Shown here one piece after another: positions 22,798 to 35,900 of a stretch of DNA of 64,000 nucleotides (position 1 is the first letter of the stretch; each line of letters opens with the position of its first letter). A program made the translations under genes and the position numbers. The notes under the pieces are model-generated. The model saw nothing but the letters and a program-made list of their open reading frames with translations, was not told where the DNA came from and did not search any database. This stretch comes from Dermacentor variabilis (Eukaryota > Arthropoda > Arachnida > Ixodida > Ixodidae): NCBI RefSeq assembly GCF_050947875.1, contig NC_134572.1:116309709-116373708 (forward strand). The letters run 5' to 3'.

Positions 22798-23330
22798 AAA
22801 ATTTCTCGCGCCGCCGGAGGCGGACGCGTTTGACAACCGGCGCCTATTCCGCCTCCGCGAAGCACATGCGAGGCGTTTTCCGATGCGTGCAGACGAGGAA
22901 GCACGCGCTGTGAAGGGGCGACCGTGCTCGCGTCGGCGCTATCTTTGGATCGCTTGGGAAGTTTTCGTTGAACATCTTCTTTTTTTCTTTATCATTATTT
23001 TGTGGCCCCCTGCCCGGCCGTCGCTTCTTCGAGAGCGCGCGTACAGTAATGCACCGCCGCGACGGAGGAGGAAGAGGACGTCGTTATTCAAATGCGGCGG
23101 GATTCTTGACGCGTGTGCGCACGCCCCCGCGTTGCCCGGTGTACGGGGTGTAGCGTGCGTGACGCGACAGATACGGTCTGCGTAGGAAAGTGCGAGCGGC
23201 TTCCGACGGTCTGCGTAGCAGCAGCAGCATGCAGGCTACGCGTTCCAGGCGCTTGTTTGCACAGAAACTGGGGGAAGAGAGCGCGGCAAAATATTTCGCG
23301 ATTAGGTATACGCTAAGAGGGTCTTAAATA
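22798..23330 (+). other. CpG-rich block downstream of the TATA-like site
   Basis: A long frame (22472-23185) is open through it, with low-complexity Arg/Ala/Pro content that begins upstream of the TATA motif, which argues against it being the product. ACGGTCTGCGTAG is repeated at about 23173 and 23207. It may be an untranslated first exon; unproven. Confidence 0.25.
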
Positions 23331-25822
23331 GGTAGAAGAGGGAGAGAGAGAGAGATAGCTGATGTCAAGGATGGTAGGTCAGACAGCTGCTCTTAATTGG
23401 GCGTGTCATGGGTTATGGACGTGTGGCGTCAGTAAAGTTCCTCTTTGCGTTCATTGCGGTGGACGCTTGAGTGGGCTGGCAGTCGCGACATATTTCGACT
23501 CCGAATAGTGCCGTTTGAGTTGTCTTGACGGCTGTTCGGTTCATTATTATATTTTTCCTCGGGCTCCAAACATTGTGTCTTTTGTGCCCTCGAGGCACCT
23601 CGTTCGTCGCGTGCGCTGCATTTCGCGAGGAGTAAATTCTGGCCTTGCATGACTAAACGTGCGATTGAGTGCTATTTGTTTGCGCCTTTGTGGCCGTGTC
23701 AGCTGGCGCTGCAGAGGTAAGCGCGCTTCGTTTTGATCTGCAAAGTTCGCTAGGACCGAAAGCTAGAAAACAAATCCCCACATTTACGTTTACCAAAAAC
23801 ACGGCACCGCCACGCGAGCAAGTTTGCTAGTAGACTACACTGGAGGAAGCATTTTAGAGAGAGAAGCGGCGCTGATTGCGCAAAACGACACGAATGAATG
23901 ATGCTATGTGCACACCGATGTTTCTGGAGAGTTTTCGACGAGACCTTCGACAGCGCCGTGCTGGTGATATCATAGACACTCGTCAGAGTATAAAAAGTGG
24001 GAAACAAGAGACAAAAAAAAAAAACATCGTGATAGCGAATGACGTGCCTGATGTGTCATTATCACATAGGCCACCGCAGAACTCGCAATCCCACACCCGA
24101 ACTAAGGCCTCCTCGAAAAGTTCTCCACTTACCATTTACCTGTGAAAAAAGCCGAACACATCCCCCCCCTAGGCCTGTGCGATTTTCCTTGACTTATCAT
24201 TAAATCTGTTTCTCTACAGTCTTCAGCTGGCTTTCATTTTCTGTTCATTCCACTACTCTAATGGGACTGTTTTCACTTCCACGCATACACCGCCTGCCCG
24301 GCTCCATTTCTACACCCAACGTCGACTGGAACGTCCCATGCTCGCTTTTGATGCTTGAGTCACACAGCTTCGATCCTTTCCGTGTCTCCTTGGTACGCCT
24401 GTCACTTTTTATCACGTCTATTGTTGCGTGGCTCTTAGCTTCCTTTGTAAGTTTCATTGGCAGTTTCCTGTTTTCGGTCCCGATGTCAAACACTAGCAAG
24501 GATACGCTGGCAATGCGCTTTCCTTATCAAAGACATTGGCGGGAAGGTTTTGTCCGTGACATCGGAGCGCTTGCCAAAAGGCGCGGCTAGTTGGACAAGA
24601 GTTGTCTGACTGCTCGAGGTGCCCAGGCTTCCCGCGAGTCCATCAATGCCGCGCAACGCGGAACGTGCCACTCTCGAGCATAGACACGAATCGGGCATTC
24701 AAGTTCTCAAGCGTAGCCCAAGAAAACTGAGAGGGAGTGACATATTTGTTTAAAATAAGAAGATTAAGAAACGGTTAACAATATAAAGAGCGATCGTTCG
24801 TTATATTCGCGCGACCATCGAGCATCCTCCTGTGAAGTCAACGAAGTCTCTTGCACGTGGCCGTATGTTTGCGAGGGCGACAGCGGTCGAAAACACGAGC
24901 GTGGGTATGCAGAACAGTCGGAGTGGCGCCACGCTGACATTGAAGTTCAGCGAGATTTTAGTAGCCAGCAGGAGGACCTGCAGCGTAAACGTGCTCGCAC
25001 GGAAGCGCTGTCATGTTCGCCGTTCCATTTTCTACGTCAAGGGCTGATAGAAACGACAGTCGTAGCCCTAATGGAATTGCGATGCATTGCGGTTTACCCC
25101 CATCTGGAGGGAGACGCAGCTAGACGTAGCGACGTCGCTATTAGTCGCTGCTGGCCGTGTAAGCAGCTTCACTAATGGTTTTAATGCAGCATTCGAGTAA
25201 TGTTGCGCATGCGACATCAATTATCACCCACTGCACCAGCTCTAATGCATTTCTTGCGTTGGCTCAAATGTATGGGATGCAGGCAGCACGGATTCCCATG
25301 AGCTCGTTAATTCATGTTTGCAAAGTATGACATGTCCCTGCTCCGAACAATATAAGCCAACATATGATGTCTCGTCATAGAAGTCATTACACGCGCTAGT
25401 GTTTAAGTAGTTTATAGAGTGAGAACTATTCTTAAACGATAACTTTCTTAAATATTCCTTAAAGAGAACTCAGTTTCACTATCATATATAACTTTCGCAA
25501 TGAGGCAACTTTCTTCGCTACTATGAAGATAGCTCAATTTCCAGATTGTCGGGCCCTAAAGTGTAAGCTACATGTGACATGAGTAAATGATAATTGCAAT
25601 CGCACGAATTCGCGCGTATCTTCATCCCTTATCGCGCTCTTTCAGACCGCCGTCTTCTCGGTCGAACGCAATCTTGAAGCGCATTTGCGGAGGTCAAGGA
25701 ACGAGCAGTATAGCTTTCACGCCGGTGGCAAATTATTACGAAACTAAGTACAGTTTACTACGAAAGACACGGCTTTCAAGCCCGCAGGCGTACAAGATTG
25801 CGTATCCCTTACAAACATGTAC
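23331..25822. other. Unassigned DNA
   Basis: Contains a short GA tract near 23340-23358 but no recognisable element or gene. Confidence 0.4.
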
Positions 25823-26047
25823 AGGCGCCGAAATCTTTAACCGGCGTGCGCGAGCGGCGACTTTTCCGTGCGTCAGCGCCATATGACGGAGTGAGACTGG
25901 GAACAATCTGAGGCTAGGCGCATGTGGGCAAAGCGCGCTCAGCTTGGCCCATCGTCTGCTAGGCGGTTTCCAGCCTCGCCCCGTCATACAGCGCTGACGC
26001 ACGGAAAAGTCGCCGCTCGCGCACGCCAGTTAAAGATGTGGGCGCCT
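25823..26047. mobile_element. Fold-back (long-TIR) element
   Basis: About 225 bp folding on itself almost end to end. The left arm AGGCGCCGAAATCTTTAACC, GGCGTGCGCGAGCGGCGAC and TTTTCCGTGCGTCAGCGC is matched by the complement of the right arm (to 26047), and the match continues through TATGACGG to a centre near GGGCAAAGCGCGCTCAGCTT. It has no coding capacity. I call it a fold-back MITE; the target duplication is unclear. Confidence 0.75.
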
Positions 26048-27098
26048 TTACATATAAAATATACATCAATTTTTGTAGGTCTTTGTGCGATAAATTTACG
26101 TATTGCTTTATATTTCAGCCAACATCCGGCACTACCATGCCAGGTTTGCACCCGAGTTACCGTCGCGACTTCATTATGGCTCAACATTTCTCTAGCTGGC
26201 ATTTCCATCTTGCCTTCTCGCAGACTTGGTCTTTTGTGAATATAATCCACAGACGGTCGTAGACAAATGGTTGTTTACACGTACACGTTTTCCCACCCCA
26301 TTTCCAGTCCACCGAGTTCCATGTTGGCTGACAAGGGAAAGGCAGGGGGGCTAAACACAACGGCCCCGGTTGCGTATAGCCTGCATAGAGAAAGGGGGAA
26401 TAAGAGAAGAAAAAAAAAAAACTGGACAATAGTCAACGAAATGTGTACGGTCATTAATTTATTGGCTGTTATTAAAGAGTGCACATGCTTCGTGTAAAAC
26501 GTCTAGTGGCTTTTCACCGGATGCATAAACATTTGTATCCTATGCCGCAAGTGTGGCTTTTTTCGAGTGCGTTCCACAAAAGCGTCCGGCGTCAATAACT
26601 GGCTTCTCCTCTGACAGAGCCGGTTTCACATGAGTAGCCAGCTGCATATAAGGCTCGCTTTGGGCTCGCACATTGCGAATTACAATGCGGCTCGCGCGGC
26701 GAATAGTGCTGACTAAACTGCGACGATGTGGAATTTTTCGAAGGCGCTTATAAAGGACAGCTAAGTGCAGCTCGTCGTCGATTCGATAAACGTCGATTGC
26801 AAGCACGCATAGTGAGTGCGCTTAGTCTTCGCACATCTGGTGGTTCATTTCAATTCATCATAATCATCCTCATACCACCACCACCACCACCACCACATCC
26901 ACCACCAGGGCGTCGTAAGGAGTACGAACAAAGCGAACAGAAAAGAAAAAAAAACATTTGTACTTATTACTACTGTTACATCGCGTCCTTGTCAGAATAC
27001 TGTAGTTTCTATTCTAAGAAACGTTCTGTATTAAAAATAGAATTTTTCTGTTGCTTTTTTCACGTTCTCACATTTATCTTCCTTTATTTACAGTGAAG
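26048..27098. other. Unassigned DNA with a CAC tract
   Basis: Nothing is recognised except a (CAC)n tract at 26874-26907. Confidence 0.4.
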
Positions 27099-27203
<105 letters not shown>

Positions 27204-28263
27204 CACGTGGTATTAGAGTTAAAGCAAAGACACCCACCGAGACCAAGGCACAGAACAAGCACTTAGGGAACTCGTTTAATTTGGGCAAAGCAGCAACACA
27301 ATTGTCTGCTTCGCCAACGCTGTGGGCAGCTGACGATGTCATGGCCAAAGAGGTTAAAAAAACAAAACAAAACAAAAACTTCTGGAGTGGAGCTGATATC
27401 CTAAAGCTGAAACCGGTGACCTCATCATACCAGGGGAATCGATTAACGTTGGCATTTGGCGGAGAATAGGAAGCGTTTTCTTCTCACTTCTAATGACTTT
27501 CACGGCCAATTTTTCCGTCCAGATGCTTCAGGATGTGCCAGTCTGTGTCATTGGTTTTAGGGCGCAGCTCGAAAGTCTTAGCAACTTGTATGGGAGATCA
27601 GGGTGTCACTACACAGAGTGTCGGAATATTTTAGCTCGAAACAACATTCTATTATTTTCCAGTTAGTTTAAAATTCATATTAACAGATCAAGAGCAGTTG
27701 AACTGCGACAGTTCTCCGTGTAGTTCAGCACTCTTTCAAGGGTGAAGTAGGGGCAAGCGCTGGCTTCACCTCTCTTGGTAATAATCTGCGAGGGCTTTCA
27801 CTCCAGAATTTCTTTTTATAACCTCCTTGGTCATGGCGATCCAGGGAGAGCAGGGGGAAGGCGGGAGATGGAAATTCAAGACGATGAGTAAAACGAGAAC
27901 AAGGTGAAAGCAGGAGCCAACGTTTCGACAAGTGGACTTTTCTTCTTCATGACGAGCCTCTCAAATACGTCGATGATAGGTGCCACGCAGTTGTTGTGAC
28001 TCTTCTGCAAAACCCGTATGCGCTCTAGTACAACTTGGACACTTAACCAGCACCGTCCTGTTCCGCTTCTCAGCAGTCCGGCACTTGGGCAGTTGCACAA
28101 TGGGTTCATGAAGTGGAAAGTTTGCATTGTGTCGAGTGTTGTGTTGCTGCTTTGTCCGAAAGGAAAGAGAGTTCAGTAAGTGCTGGTTGTGTGTTTTGGT
28201 TTCAGTTGGTGTCTTTGTTTGCGCTTCAGTGCCATAACTATATATCAAATAACCCAGCGATCG
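27204..28263. other. Unassigned inter-array segment, possibly old retroelement
   Basis: The segment near 27900-27960 (GCCAACGTTTCGACAAGTGG) is a motif I associate from memory with dispersed tick repeats. Minus-strand frames around 27876-28272 are disrupted and I could not assign them to a family. Confidence 0.3.
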
Positions 28264-28673
<410 letters not shown>

Positions 28674-29478
28674 AGTGGGTCACCTCTTCTCGTGCTGCAA
28701 TTCCTTCTCAACAGGCGGTTAGCACTAGCCCGCGAGGCCAACGTGATCATATTACCTGGTAGTCGGGCATGGCAAGGGCAAACTGCTCCCTTGAAAATTA
28801 ATGACTCGGAAGAAGAAAGAATTTGTGCTCTGATGGTGAGAACATTGCTTTCTCGGCGCGCTCTTCATGGCACCCACATCGCGTCGGATGTAGGCACGAA
28901 TGTGGACGCCAAGGTTGAATATGGAGATCCCCCTCCGCTTACACCTGGCGGGCCGGATGTGTTTCCTTTCGTTCCAAGGTAGTGCGCGCCGCAACTGAAG
29001 CGTTTGAATAACAAAACCACCCGCGGAGGCATCTCCACGAGCTCATGACCTCACTCTCCGCAAACATCCTACGCGTGCTCGCGCAGTGGCATTATCATTG
29101 GCACTCACGCACTAGAGTCCCACGGCGGTTTACTTGGCGGTCGCTCCTCCGCTGTATCTCTTTGGTACGGTATGCCCACAGTTACTTTCGCCTCGTCAAG
29201 GCCTAACAATTGAGCCAGGAATGCCTGCTGCAAATTCACGGTACTCTTCCGTAAAACTGCGTAAGGACTACGTTACGATGATGTAGGATTACTTGACATG
29301 CGGTATATGCGGGTTACATTGTCACACCATTCTGTCAGTAAAGTTTCTCATCCAAAGCCGTACGTTCTTGGCAAACTTACTTATCAGAATTTTGAGAATG
29401 GCAGCCCACAAACAAATGTTGTGAAACAAAGCACCGACAGCGCATGCCTTTTATCTTAAATCTTCTTAGACTTAAATA
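28674..29478. other. Unassigned DNA
   Basis: No gene or element is recognised. Confidence 0.4.
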
Positions 29479-30816
29479 GGTGGGTTGATCCAGAAATAAG
29501 GTTCCCAAAGAGCTCCAGTCACACGGAAAGGTACGAGGTGAAATCCGGCAACACTGCTGCGCGCGGGTGTTCCCCCACTCTCGGTTCCCCTCGGCCGCAC
29601 TTCGCTGCGCCGCACATTCTTGGCTCAGCAGCCGTCTGATATAGAGTTGTTGATCCCGCCATTGTTGATCCCGCCAAGTGCGAGATTCGTTCCGTAATTC
29701 GCTTTTTGCCCGCCAAAGGGAATCCACCCGTGGATATTCGTCGTCAGTTGGCAGAGGAGTACGGCGACAAGTGTATTCAGCACGTCCGAAAGTGGTGGAG
29801 GGAGTTTAGTGCCGGTCGGAAGGAAGTCCACGACGAAGAACGGAGTGGAAGACCGGCAGTTTCGGAGGCGGTTATCGAGCTGGTCCAACGCGAAGGGCTT
29901 CAAAGCAGGAGAATCACCGTCCGTGAACTTGTTGCTCAGATTCCTGGTAGTTCTTACGGTACAGTGGAAAGAGCTTTGACTGAAAAAAATTGGGGTATCA
30001 CAAGCGCTGTGCTCGATGGGTACCACGGCTATTGACATCAGACCACACGGAGACACGCTTTGACTGTGCTCGCCAGTTTATTCAGAAGTGTCAAGAAGAT
30101 AAGGAAAGATTGCTGGACTCCATTGTTACCGGGAGACGAAACGTGGGTGTTTTATTTCACTCCCGAAAGGAAACAAAAATCCAAACAGTGGCGACACCCA
30201 GAGTCACCAGTCGCATAGAAGTTCAAACAAACTCCTGCTGGCAAAGGCATGGCTAGTGTTTTCTTGGGTTCGTAAGCGTATACTGCTGATCGATTTCATG
30301 GAACGTGGGACAACAATCAACTCAGATAGTTATTGTGCAACACTGAGAAAACTCAAGCGAGCTATCCAGAACCGCCGGTGAGGACGACTGGCAACCGGTG
30401 TAATGCTGCTTCACGCCAACGCCCGACCTCACGTCTCCCGTCAAACACAGGAACTTTTGACAAACTTTGTGTGGGCTGTCATGCCCCACCCACCGTACAG
30501 TCCAGACCTCGCGCCTAGTGATTATCCCTTGTTCCCCAAGTTAAAGGAACATTTGAGTGGCCAACGCTTCCGGAGTGACGATGAAGTCAAAGAAGAGGTG
30601 AAACGCTTCCTCAACGCGTTAGTGGCGGAGCTCTACGAAATTGGGATGCAGAAATTGGAGCACCGGCCGTCTACAAAAACACGTGGAAAAGGATGGCGAT
30701 TATGTAGAAAAATTGAGCAAAGTTTAATCTTTCCAAATGATGTCAATTTCTGTGAGAATAAACAATGTTGTCTATTTGTAAAATTGATGGGAACCTTATG
30801 TCTGCATAAACCCTCG
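29479..30816 (+). mobile_element. mariner transposon, complete but inactive
   Basis: A 1,338-bp element flanked by TA (29477-29478 and 30817-30818). The terminal inverted repeats are GGTGGGTTGATCCAGAAATA with AGGTTCCC at the left, and the complement CGAGGGTTTATGCAGACATA with AGGTTCCC at the right. Size, TA target and the encoded D34D-type transposase identify mariner. It belongs to a different lineage from the copy at 17160-18618, as both termini and protein differ. Confidence 0.93.
29680..30727 (+). pseudogene. mariner transposase, frameshifted and catalytically dead
   Basis: The DNA-binding half is open to about 30035 (QLAEEYGDKCIQHVRKWWRE, HDEERSGRPAVSE, RRITVRELVAQIP), but no ATG opens it in frame. 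A shift near 30035 leads into the domain around DSIVTG. An extra G at 30131-30133 breaks the frame at the GDE motif. A further frame (from 30403) gives LLHANARPHV and PPYSPDLAPSDYPLFPKLKE. The family's second catalytic Asp is Ala here (codon GCC, 30415-30417); the third Asp is at 30520-30522, exactly 34 residues later, the mariner D34D spacing. At least two shifts plus a catalytic loss make it a pseudogene. Confidence 0.92.
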
Positions 30817-31002
30817 TATACTAGAAGCGATAAACAATAACAGAGCTCAAACCTGAAAATGATTTAATTTTATTGGTGCGGCTGCACACTACTTCGGTAT
30901 CGACCCAGGAAATAGGTTTGAAACATGCCCGATACGGAAAAGTGGTGGTAAAGTCGCTAAGAAAGGCGTTGGCTTTAATTAATAAGCATAAATGAAATTG
31001 TG

Positions 31003-31060
31003 CGATGGCAGGATTCAAACAGAGGACCCCTAGCACAAGGGCTCGTTTTTTACTTAGTCA
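31003..31060 (-). repeat. tRNA-like SINE head (family B), second copy
   Basis: The minus strand reads CCCTTGTGCTAGGGGTCCTC, then TGTTTGAATCCTGCCATCGC: the same order of GGTCCT, B box and CCTGCCA as at 1136-1205. Downstream on the minus strand, GCAGCCGCACCAATAAAATT resembles a SINE 3' tail, so the element may run to about 30860. Confidence 0.45.
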
Positions 31061-34000
31061 GCTTACGTACGTTTACATCAATTCATATTGCCACTATTTT
31101 GAAAGGTGGTCTGACGGTATCGCCTTGCTCTTCCTCGTGTCTCTGATTTGTTGTTCACGTGATGAAATCTTTATGCCATCGAAAGAAGGACTCAGCGGAA
31201 AGAAATTGTCTGCCGAGAGCAGGGCGCCGGAACGAAATGTTTTTCGTTGTTATTTTAGTTTCGTTCCGTGCACTGAAGAACTTTGCGTTCCGGTTCTGCT
31301 CCGGAAAGCAAAAGAACATTCCTAATGGTTCATAACGATTTTGGCTCGCATGAAAAAATTTTCGAAGCGAAGTAATGACAAAAACATTTATTTTCCTCAG
31401 TAATTGAATTATGAATTCTGAGATCATGCTGAGTGTCATAAGTCAAGGCACTGAGCTTGATCTCAGAAGCAGCACGTCATCAAGTACACTCGCCGAAACG
31501 CGAGACCGCTGTTCCGATAAAAGGAAAGATGGAACTTCGGTGACAAAGCGTTGTACTAGTAGAAAACGAAACGATAAGCTCTTGAGCGAACAATTTCTGG
31601 ATTTTGCTACGCTGCCGATTTGCTATATAGTCCACCGAGCGACAGGCTTAGATTAGTGCAGCGCTGGACCGGCTATCACTCGCGCTATCTTTGCCTGAGA
31701 TGCGCACTTATGCGGACCCCTGAGATATATACGCGCCGATTCTGACGTTGCCTGATGTCGGTTGTTTCGGATTGCCCACTTTCCACTTCAACCGAAAACC
31801 GATCAAAAATGTTTTGGTTTCACTCCAAAACAATAAATAACTCTTCGGTTACGCTTTCGTTCCGATCAAAAATATCCTCTTTTTTTTCGTTCCGTTCCGA
31901 CATACAGGTCTAGAGTGTCAGTCTAAACACCCCCGTTCAACTGCACCACAAATACCGTCACCGCTATTGCAGGAACACTAAAGCTCTGGAGATGTAGGAA
32001 GCGGTAGTGATTCTCTTCATGGCAAGAAATGAACCAGTTTATTCCATTTAACAGTAAACCTCCCCCGTAAGACCTTACGCGATGTTCTTACATATTACCG
32101 CCACGTTGTCAATGCCCTTAATTGAGACGATTATAGTCATCATAAGGGAATGTTTGCGGCGTGTTCGGGCATCACCAGCTTCAACTATCTGTATAAAAAT
32201 TTGGCATCACGATTTGGCGGTTAGTGCTAGAACAACAGTCCTTAACTAGACTATAAAGTGAGCGGCTATAGCTTTTGTTTAGTTGACCGTGACATTTTGA
32301 AGACGCTTGGCGCTACTCACATAAATATTCTCTAAGCAATGGTCATTTTAGTGAAAATTATTTTCTTCGTGTCTTTCAACTCTGTGCCAGTGCGCGTTTT
32401 AAGCAGAGCGCTATCCCCGAGCAAGTCGCGGTTAAAATGTAGGCTATCACATGTCTTCCTGTAATTCCTTCGTGCCGTTCGATTTTCTGACGGTACTGTC
32501 GTGTCCTGAAAACAGTAATTTCACCGCAATGAACTGCACTGCATACAACATAACAGGGGAACCAAGAGCGCAACTGTGGCATGACCAACATTAGACAATG
32601 TTCTCGAATTTACATGCACCATTGCAAAGCATCTGCATCAAAAGCACAAGATAGAAGTATAACCTTTCGAGATGCTCGATGGATTATACATGAGAAATTT
32701 AGCAGACAGGTGGCCATGTTTCCACATTTCAGTAGCTTTTGGGAAACTGTTCTGTTCGAGTAAGTGAGAAGGCGGATGACGTAGCTCGTAAGAGACACCA
32801 TTACATACTTTTCTTATAGCTATGTTTCAGTAAAATGGCGGCACTTGTTTTCATGCTGTAACTATATATTTATTTACAGCTGCAGTCGAGGTTTCTACGA
32901 TACTCACGTTGTCATTTGGAAAGCTTCTGGGCCGCTCGCCTCAATACTCGAGTAAATGTAGAGCTCGTATGAACAAGCCTACTTTTGCCTCATTGACCAA
33001 GTTGTATTGCACTATTACGACAACTGCGGTGCCACATAATCGCTTGAGCACATGTTGCGTGAATGCAGAGTTAATATGGCCGATCGAACCCACTGCCACC
33101 TTAACAAGGTTATGGTTCGACCAAAGCCTCCGACTATATTGGGCCGCTGGCCTTATCCATCAAAACAGGACAAAGCTCTGCACTTATTGTTTTGACACCT
33201 CGATGCAGCAGGTCTGCTCTCGAAGCTGTGGCTCAACCTTCTCTACTTATCAAAGTTGTTTGCACAGTATTAAGTGGTAATATCACAGGTTCTGAACTAA
33301 TAACCGGCCTTTTCATCGTCTACAGCGTTCATATTAACGACAAGATCACACAAACTGTCTTTTATTTTTTTTTCTTTAACGTTTTCTTTTCTTCTACTAC
33401 CCACGTTGTTCTACCGGCTTTCTCTACGTTTGTCGCTTCCCCGAATTCCTAATGCAAAGATAAGTTATTGGGCTCTCTGCTGCAATAACGTGATTATAAA
33501 TAAAGGCATGCAACGTTTACCAGAAACAAACAGGCGCCGATGAAACAAAAAATGGCTTGCACTTAGCATTGCAACTCTCCAATTATTGTGATGATTGAGA
33601 CGTTTCGACAGTGGCGTGCGCGTCACGGGACAGCCTCGCACACATTTATCAAACTGACGTTTCTATACGTCGTATCCCTTGCAAACTTGCGATTTTGTGC
33701 ACGGTGTGACAATGTAGCGCTTTGAGACCCTGTGCGAGACTGCACTACCGTCTAGATGGGCCCATATTTTCTGTCACGTACTTCCAAACTGGGGTGATGT
33801 TCACCAGTAATGCTATTTCGTTAACAATAAGTAAGACACCTTTACTTGGGCCATGTAGGAGCAATTAAGGTACGTTTAATAGTATATAAGGTAAAGCAGG
33901 ATACGCAGGGCAATACCTGATATCTGTGAAATCTCTAGAAACCTATATAGGCGGTGTCCAAACCGTACAACATCTTTCGGTTCCGAGCAATGAAAACACG

Positions 34001-34965
34001 TGGCAGGTCCACTCATGCTCACGACGGGTAGTGAAGACAGTGGAAAACTAATGTAGGAGCACCTCAAAACTGTGACAGTGGGCGCTCACGGTAGCCCGCT
34101 ATCTCAGCAAGCGATACAAGGATATTGACCAAATGTGATGCTCTTTTCAGCTTCAGCGTGATTCGATGGAGATGCACGGTTTTGGATTGTTTGCGGGATA
34201 TCGTCGTCTACAGTTTAGAATTCCATATAAGAATTACTAGAAGAAACTCTGGTGCTCAGATATATGGCAGATATATTCAGATAATATGGCAATAATGGGT
34301 AGTATATGAACTTGTGTAATCTTGGTGCCTGTGGCTACAGACGTTCTTGTGGCGTTGTTGAATAAGTTCGAGTTCTTTGAATTCTTAAGAAATCGCAGTT
34401 CTTAAACACTGCAAGCCAACACGTATCTGCGTACATGCGTAACCACTGTGAATTTTTGCATTTGTAGAGCGATATTCTGTTAAAAATATCAGTTCGCTAT
34501 GTCGCAAAGCCATTTGAAGTCAGATGAGTTACGTTTAAGCGAACCCATGCACAGCCCTCCATTTCCACATGCTCACTTGCATCTCCCGTAAGCACTAGCG
34601 CTAGAGTTACCTCTAGTAATTTTTCTGTGAAACTATATTCTGTAACACACCACTCAAAAAGAAAAGGAAAAAATAAACTGGCCTGCGCGCCACACGCAGC
34701 GCAGCCACAGCGTAAGCTGGCTCCGCAGGAGCTTCATTTTCGACACCACGAACTCTTCGCGGTCAAGTCTCTTCGCGTCGTTTTCACGAGAACGATCTGA
34801 GCAGTCCGCCCGGCGTCGACCGTGAGCTGCGGCTTGTGCTGCTCAGCCCGATATTGCCTGTCTGTAACCGCGCGCGTAGCTCTGCGATTCGCTTCTTCAG
34901 CAGCAGTTGGAAGCCCTGCGAGGAGGCGCCATAACATGTACCGAGGAGTAAACACAGGTATCCAG
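31061..34965. other. Unassigned DNA
   Basis: About 31219-31912 has GGAACGAAA-type motifs at the left and TTTCGTTCCGTTCC-type motifs at the right, a possible old inverted-repeat element whose ends I could not fix. The rest is AT-rich without recognisable genes. Confidence 0.35.
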
Positions 34966-35765
34966 ACTACGTGGTGCACATGTCACATTCCTTGACCCGT
35001 GGCACCGTACGGTGCTGTTGATGGTGGTGATGATAATGATAGCATCGCCTTCGAAACGGGATGGTGACACATATTCACCTAGCCTGCTACATCCAGGGTC
35101 AGCGACATGCAGCATTCAACTGTTATGTGCAACTTGTACATGACGGGAAACCTTGTGGAATATAACGCAACTGCAATGCAAAGTTTGTAAGTATATCGAC
35201 GATACGCGGTGCACATGTCAAATGGCACAATACGATGGTAATGACGATGCTGATGCTGATTTAATGGCATGCCCTTTGAAACGGGACGGTGTATGTCAAG
35301 TATGTCATACATGCTTTTGATTACGTGAATATTGATACATCTCTACAATCTTCTTTTTCTTCCTCAGGACTTGCGCTGCTACCTATATGGAGCTGCTACA
35401 ATGGCATGTCGCTTGGTGTAATGATATACAACTGCAATGCAAAGGGCGCACGCATGGAAGCTACGCGGCGCGAATCACATTGCAAGGCAAGTGACACGAT
35501 ACGATGCTAAAGATGATTTATTGGCACGACCTTTGAAATGCGGTGGCGACATAGTCCCCTAGCCAGCTTGATTTAATCAGGTACACAGTGTATATTTTTT
35601 CTACCATTCTTGTATACATCACCTTATTCCTCTACCTTCTTTTACTGTCTTGTACCACTGCATGTGCATCTGATACACGGCGTTCTAGTTGGCGTAATAA
35701 TATGCAAGTGCAATGCAAAACGTGCACGTATCGACGCTACGCGACGCGCATGTCACATAGCGTGT
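34966..35765 (+). repeat. Diverged tandem array, period about 265 bp
   Basis: Three partial to full units. Landmarks recur in order: TGCAATGCAAA at about 35173, 35433 and 35710; GTGCACATGTCA or an equivalent followed by GATGATG-like DNA; then CCTTYGAAACGGGAYGGTG near 35051 and 35270 with a diverged version near 35530. CCTAGCC follows in at least two units. It looks like a decayed satellite-like array. Confidence 0.65.
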
Positions 35766-35823
35766 CTCCTCGCACGCTATAGGACACGTTTATGGGTCAT
35801 TTTCCGTTGCATGCTAGCAAGTG

Positions 35824-35900
35824 CTGGCGTGGCTCAGTGGTATAGAGTAGCTGAATGCGGCGGCGGACACTGTCGCCGACCGAAACGGTTGTAGAAGTGA
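35824..35900 (+). repeat. Possible tRNA-like SINE head
   Basis: GCTGGCGTGGCTCAGTGGTA resembles a tRNA D-arm/A box, but the B box is decayed. Low confidence. Confidence 0.3.

Noticed and set aside
22472..23185. Longest open frame (237 codons, plus)
   Set aside because: Low-complexity Arg/Ala/Pro composition in CpG-rich DNA, no domain, spans a TATA-like motif, and overlapping frames are also open. Likely chance.
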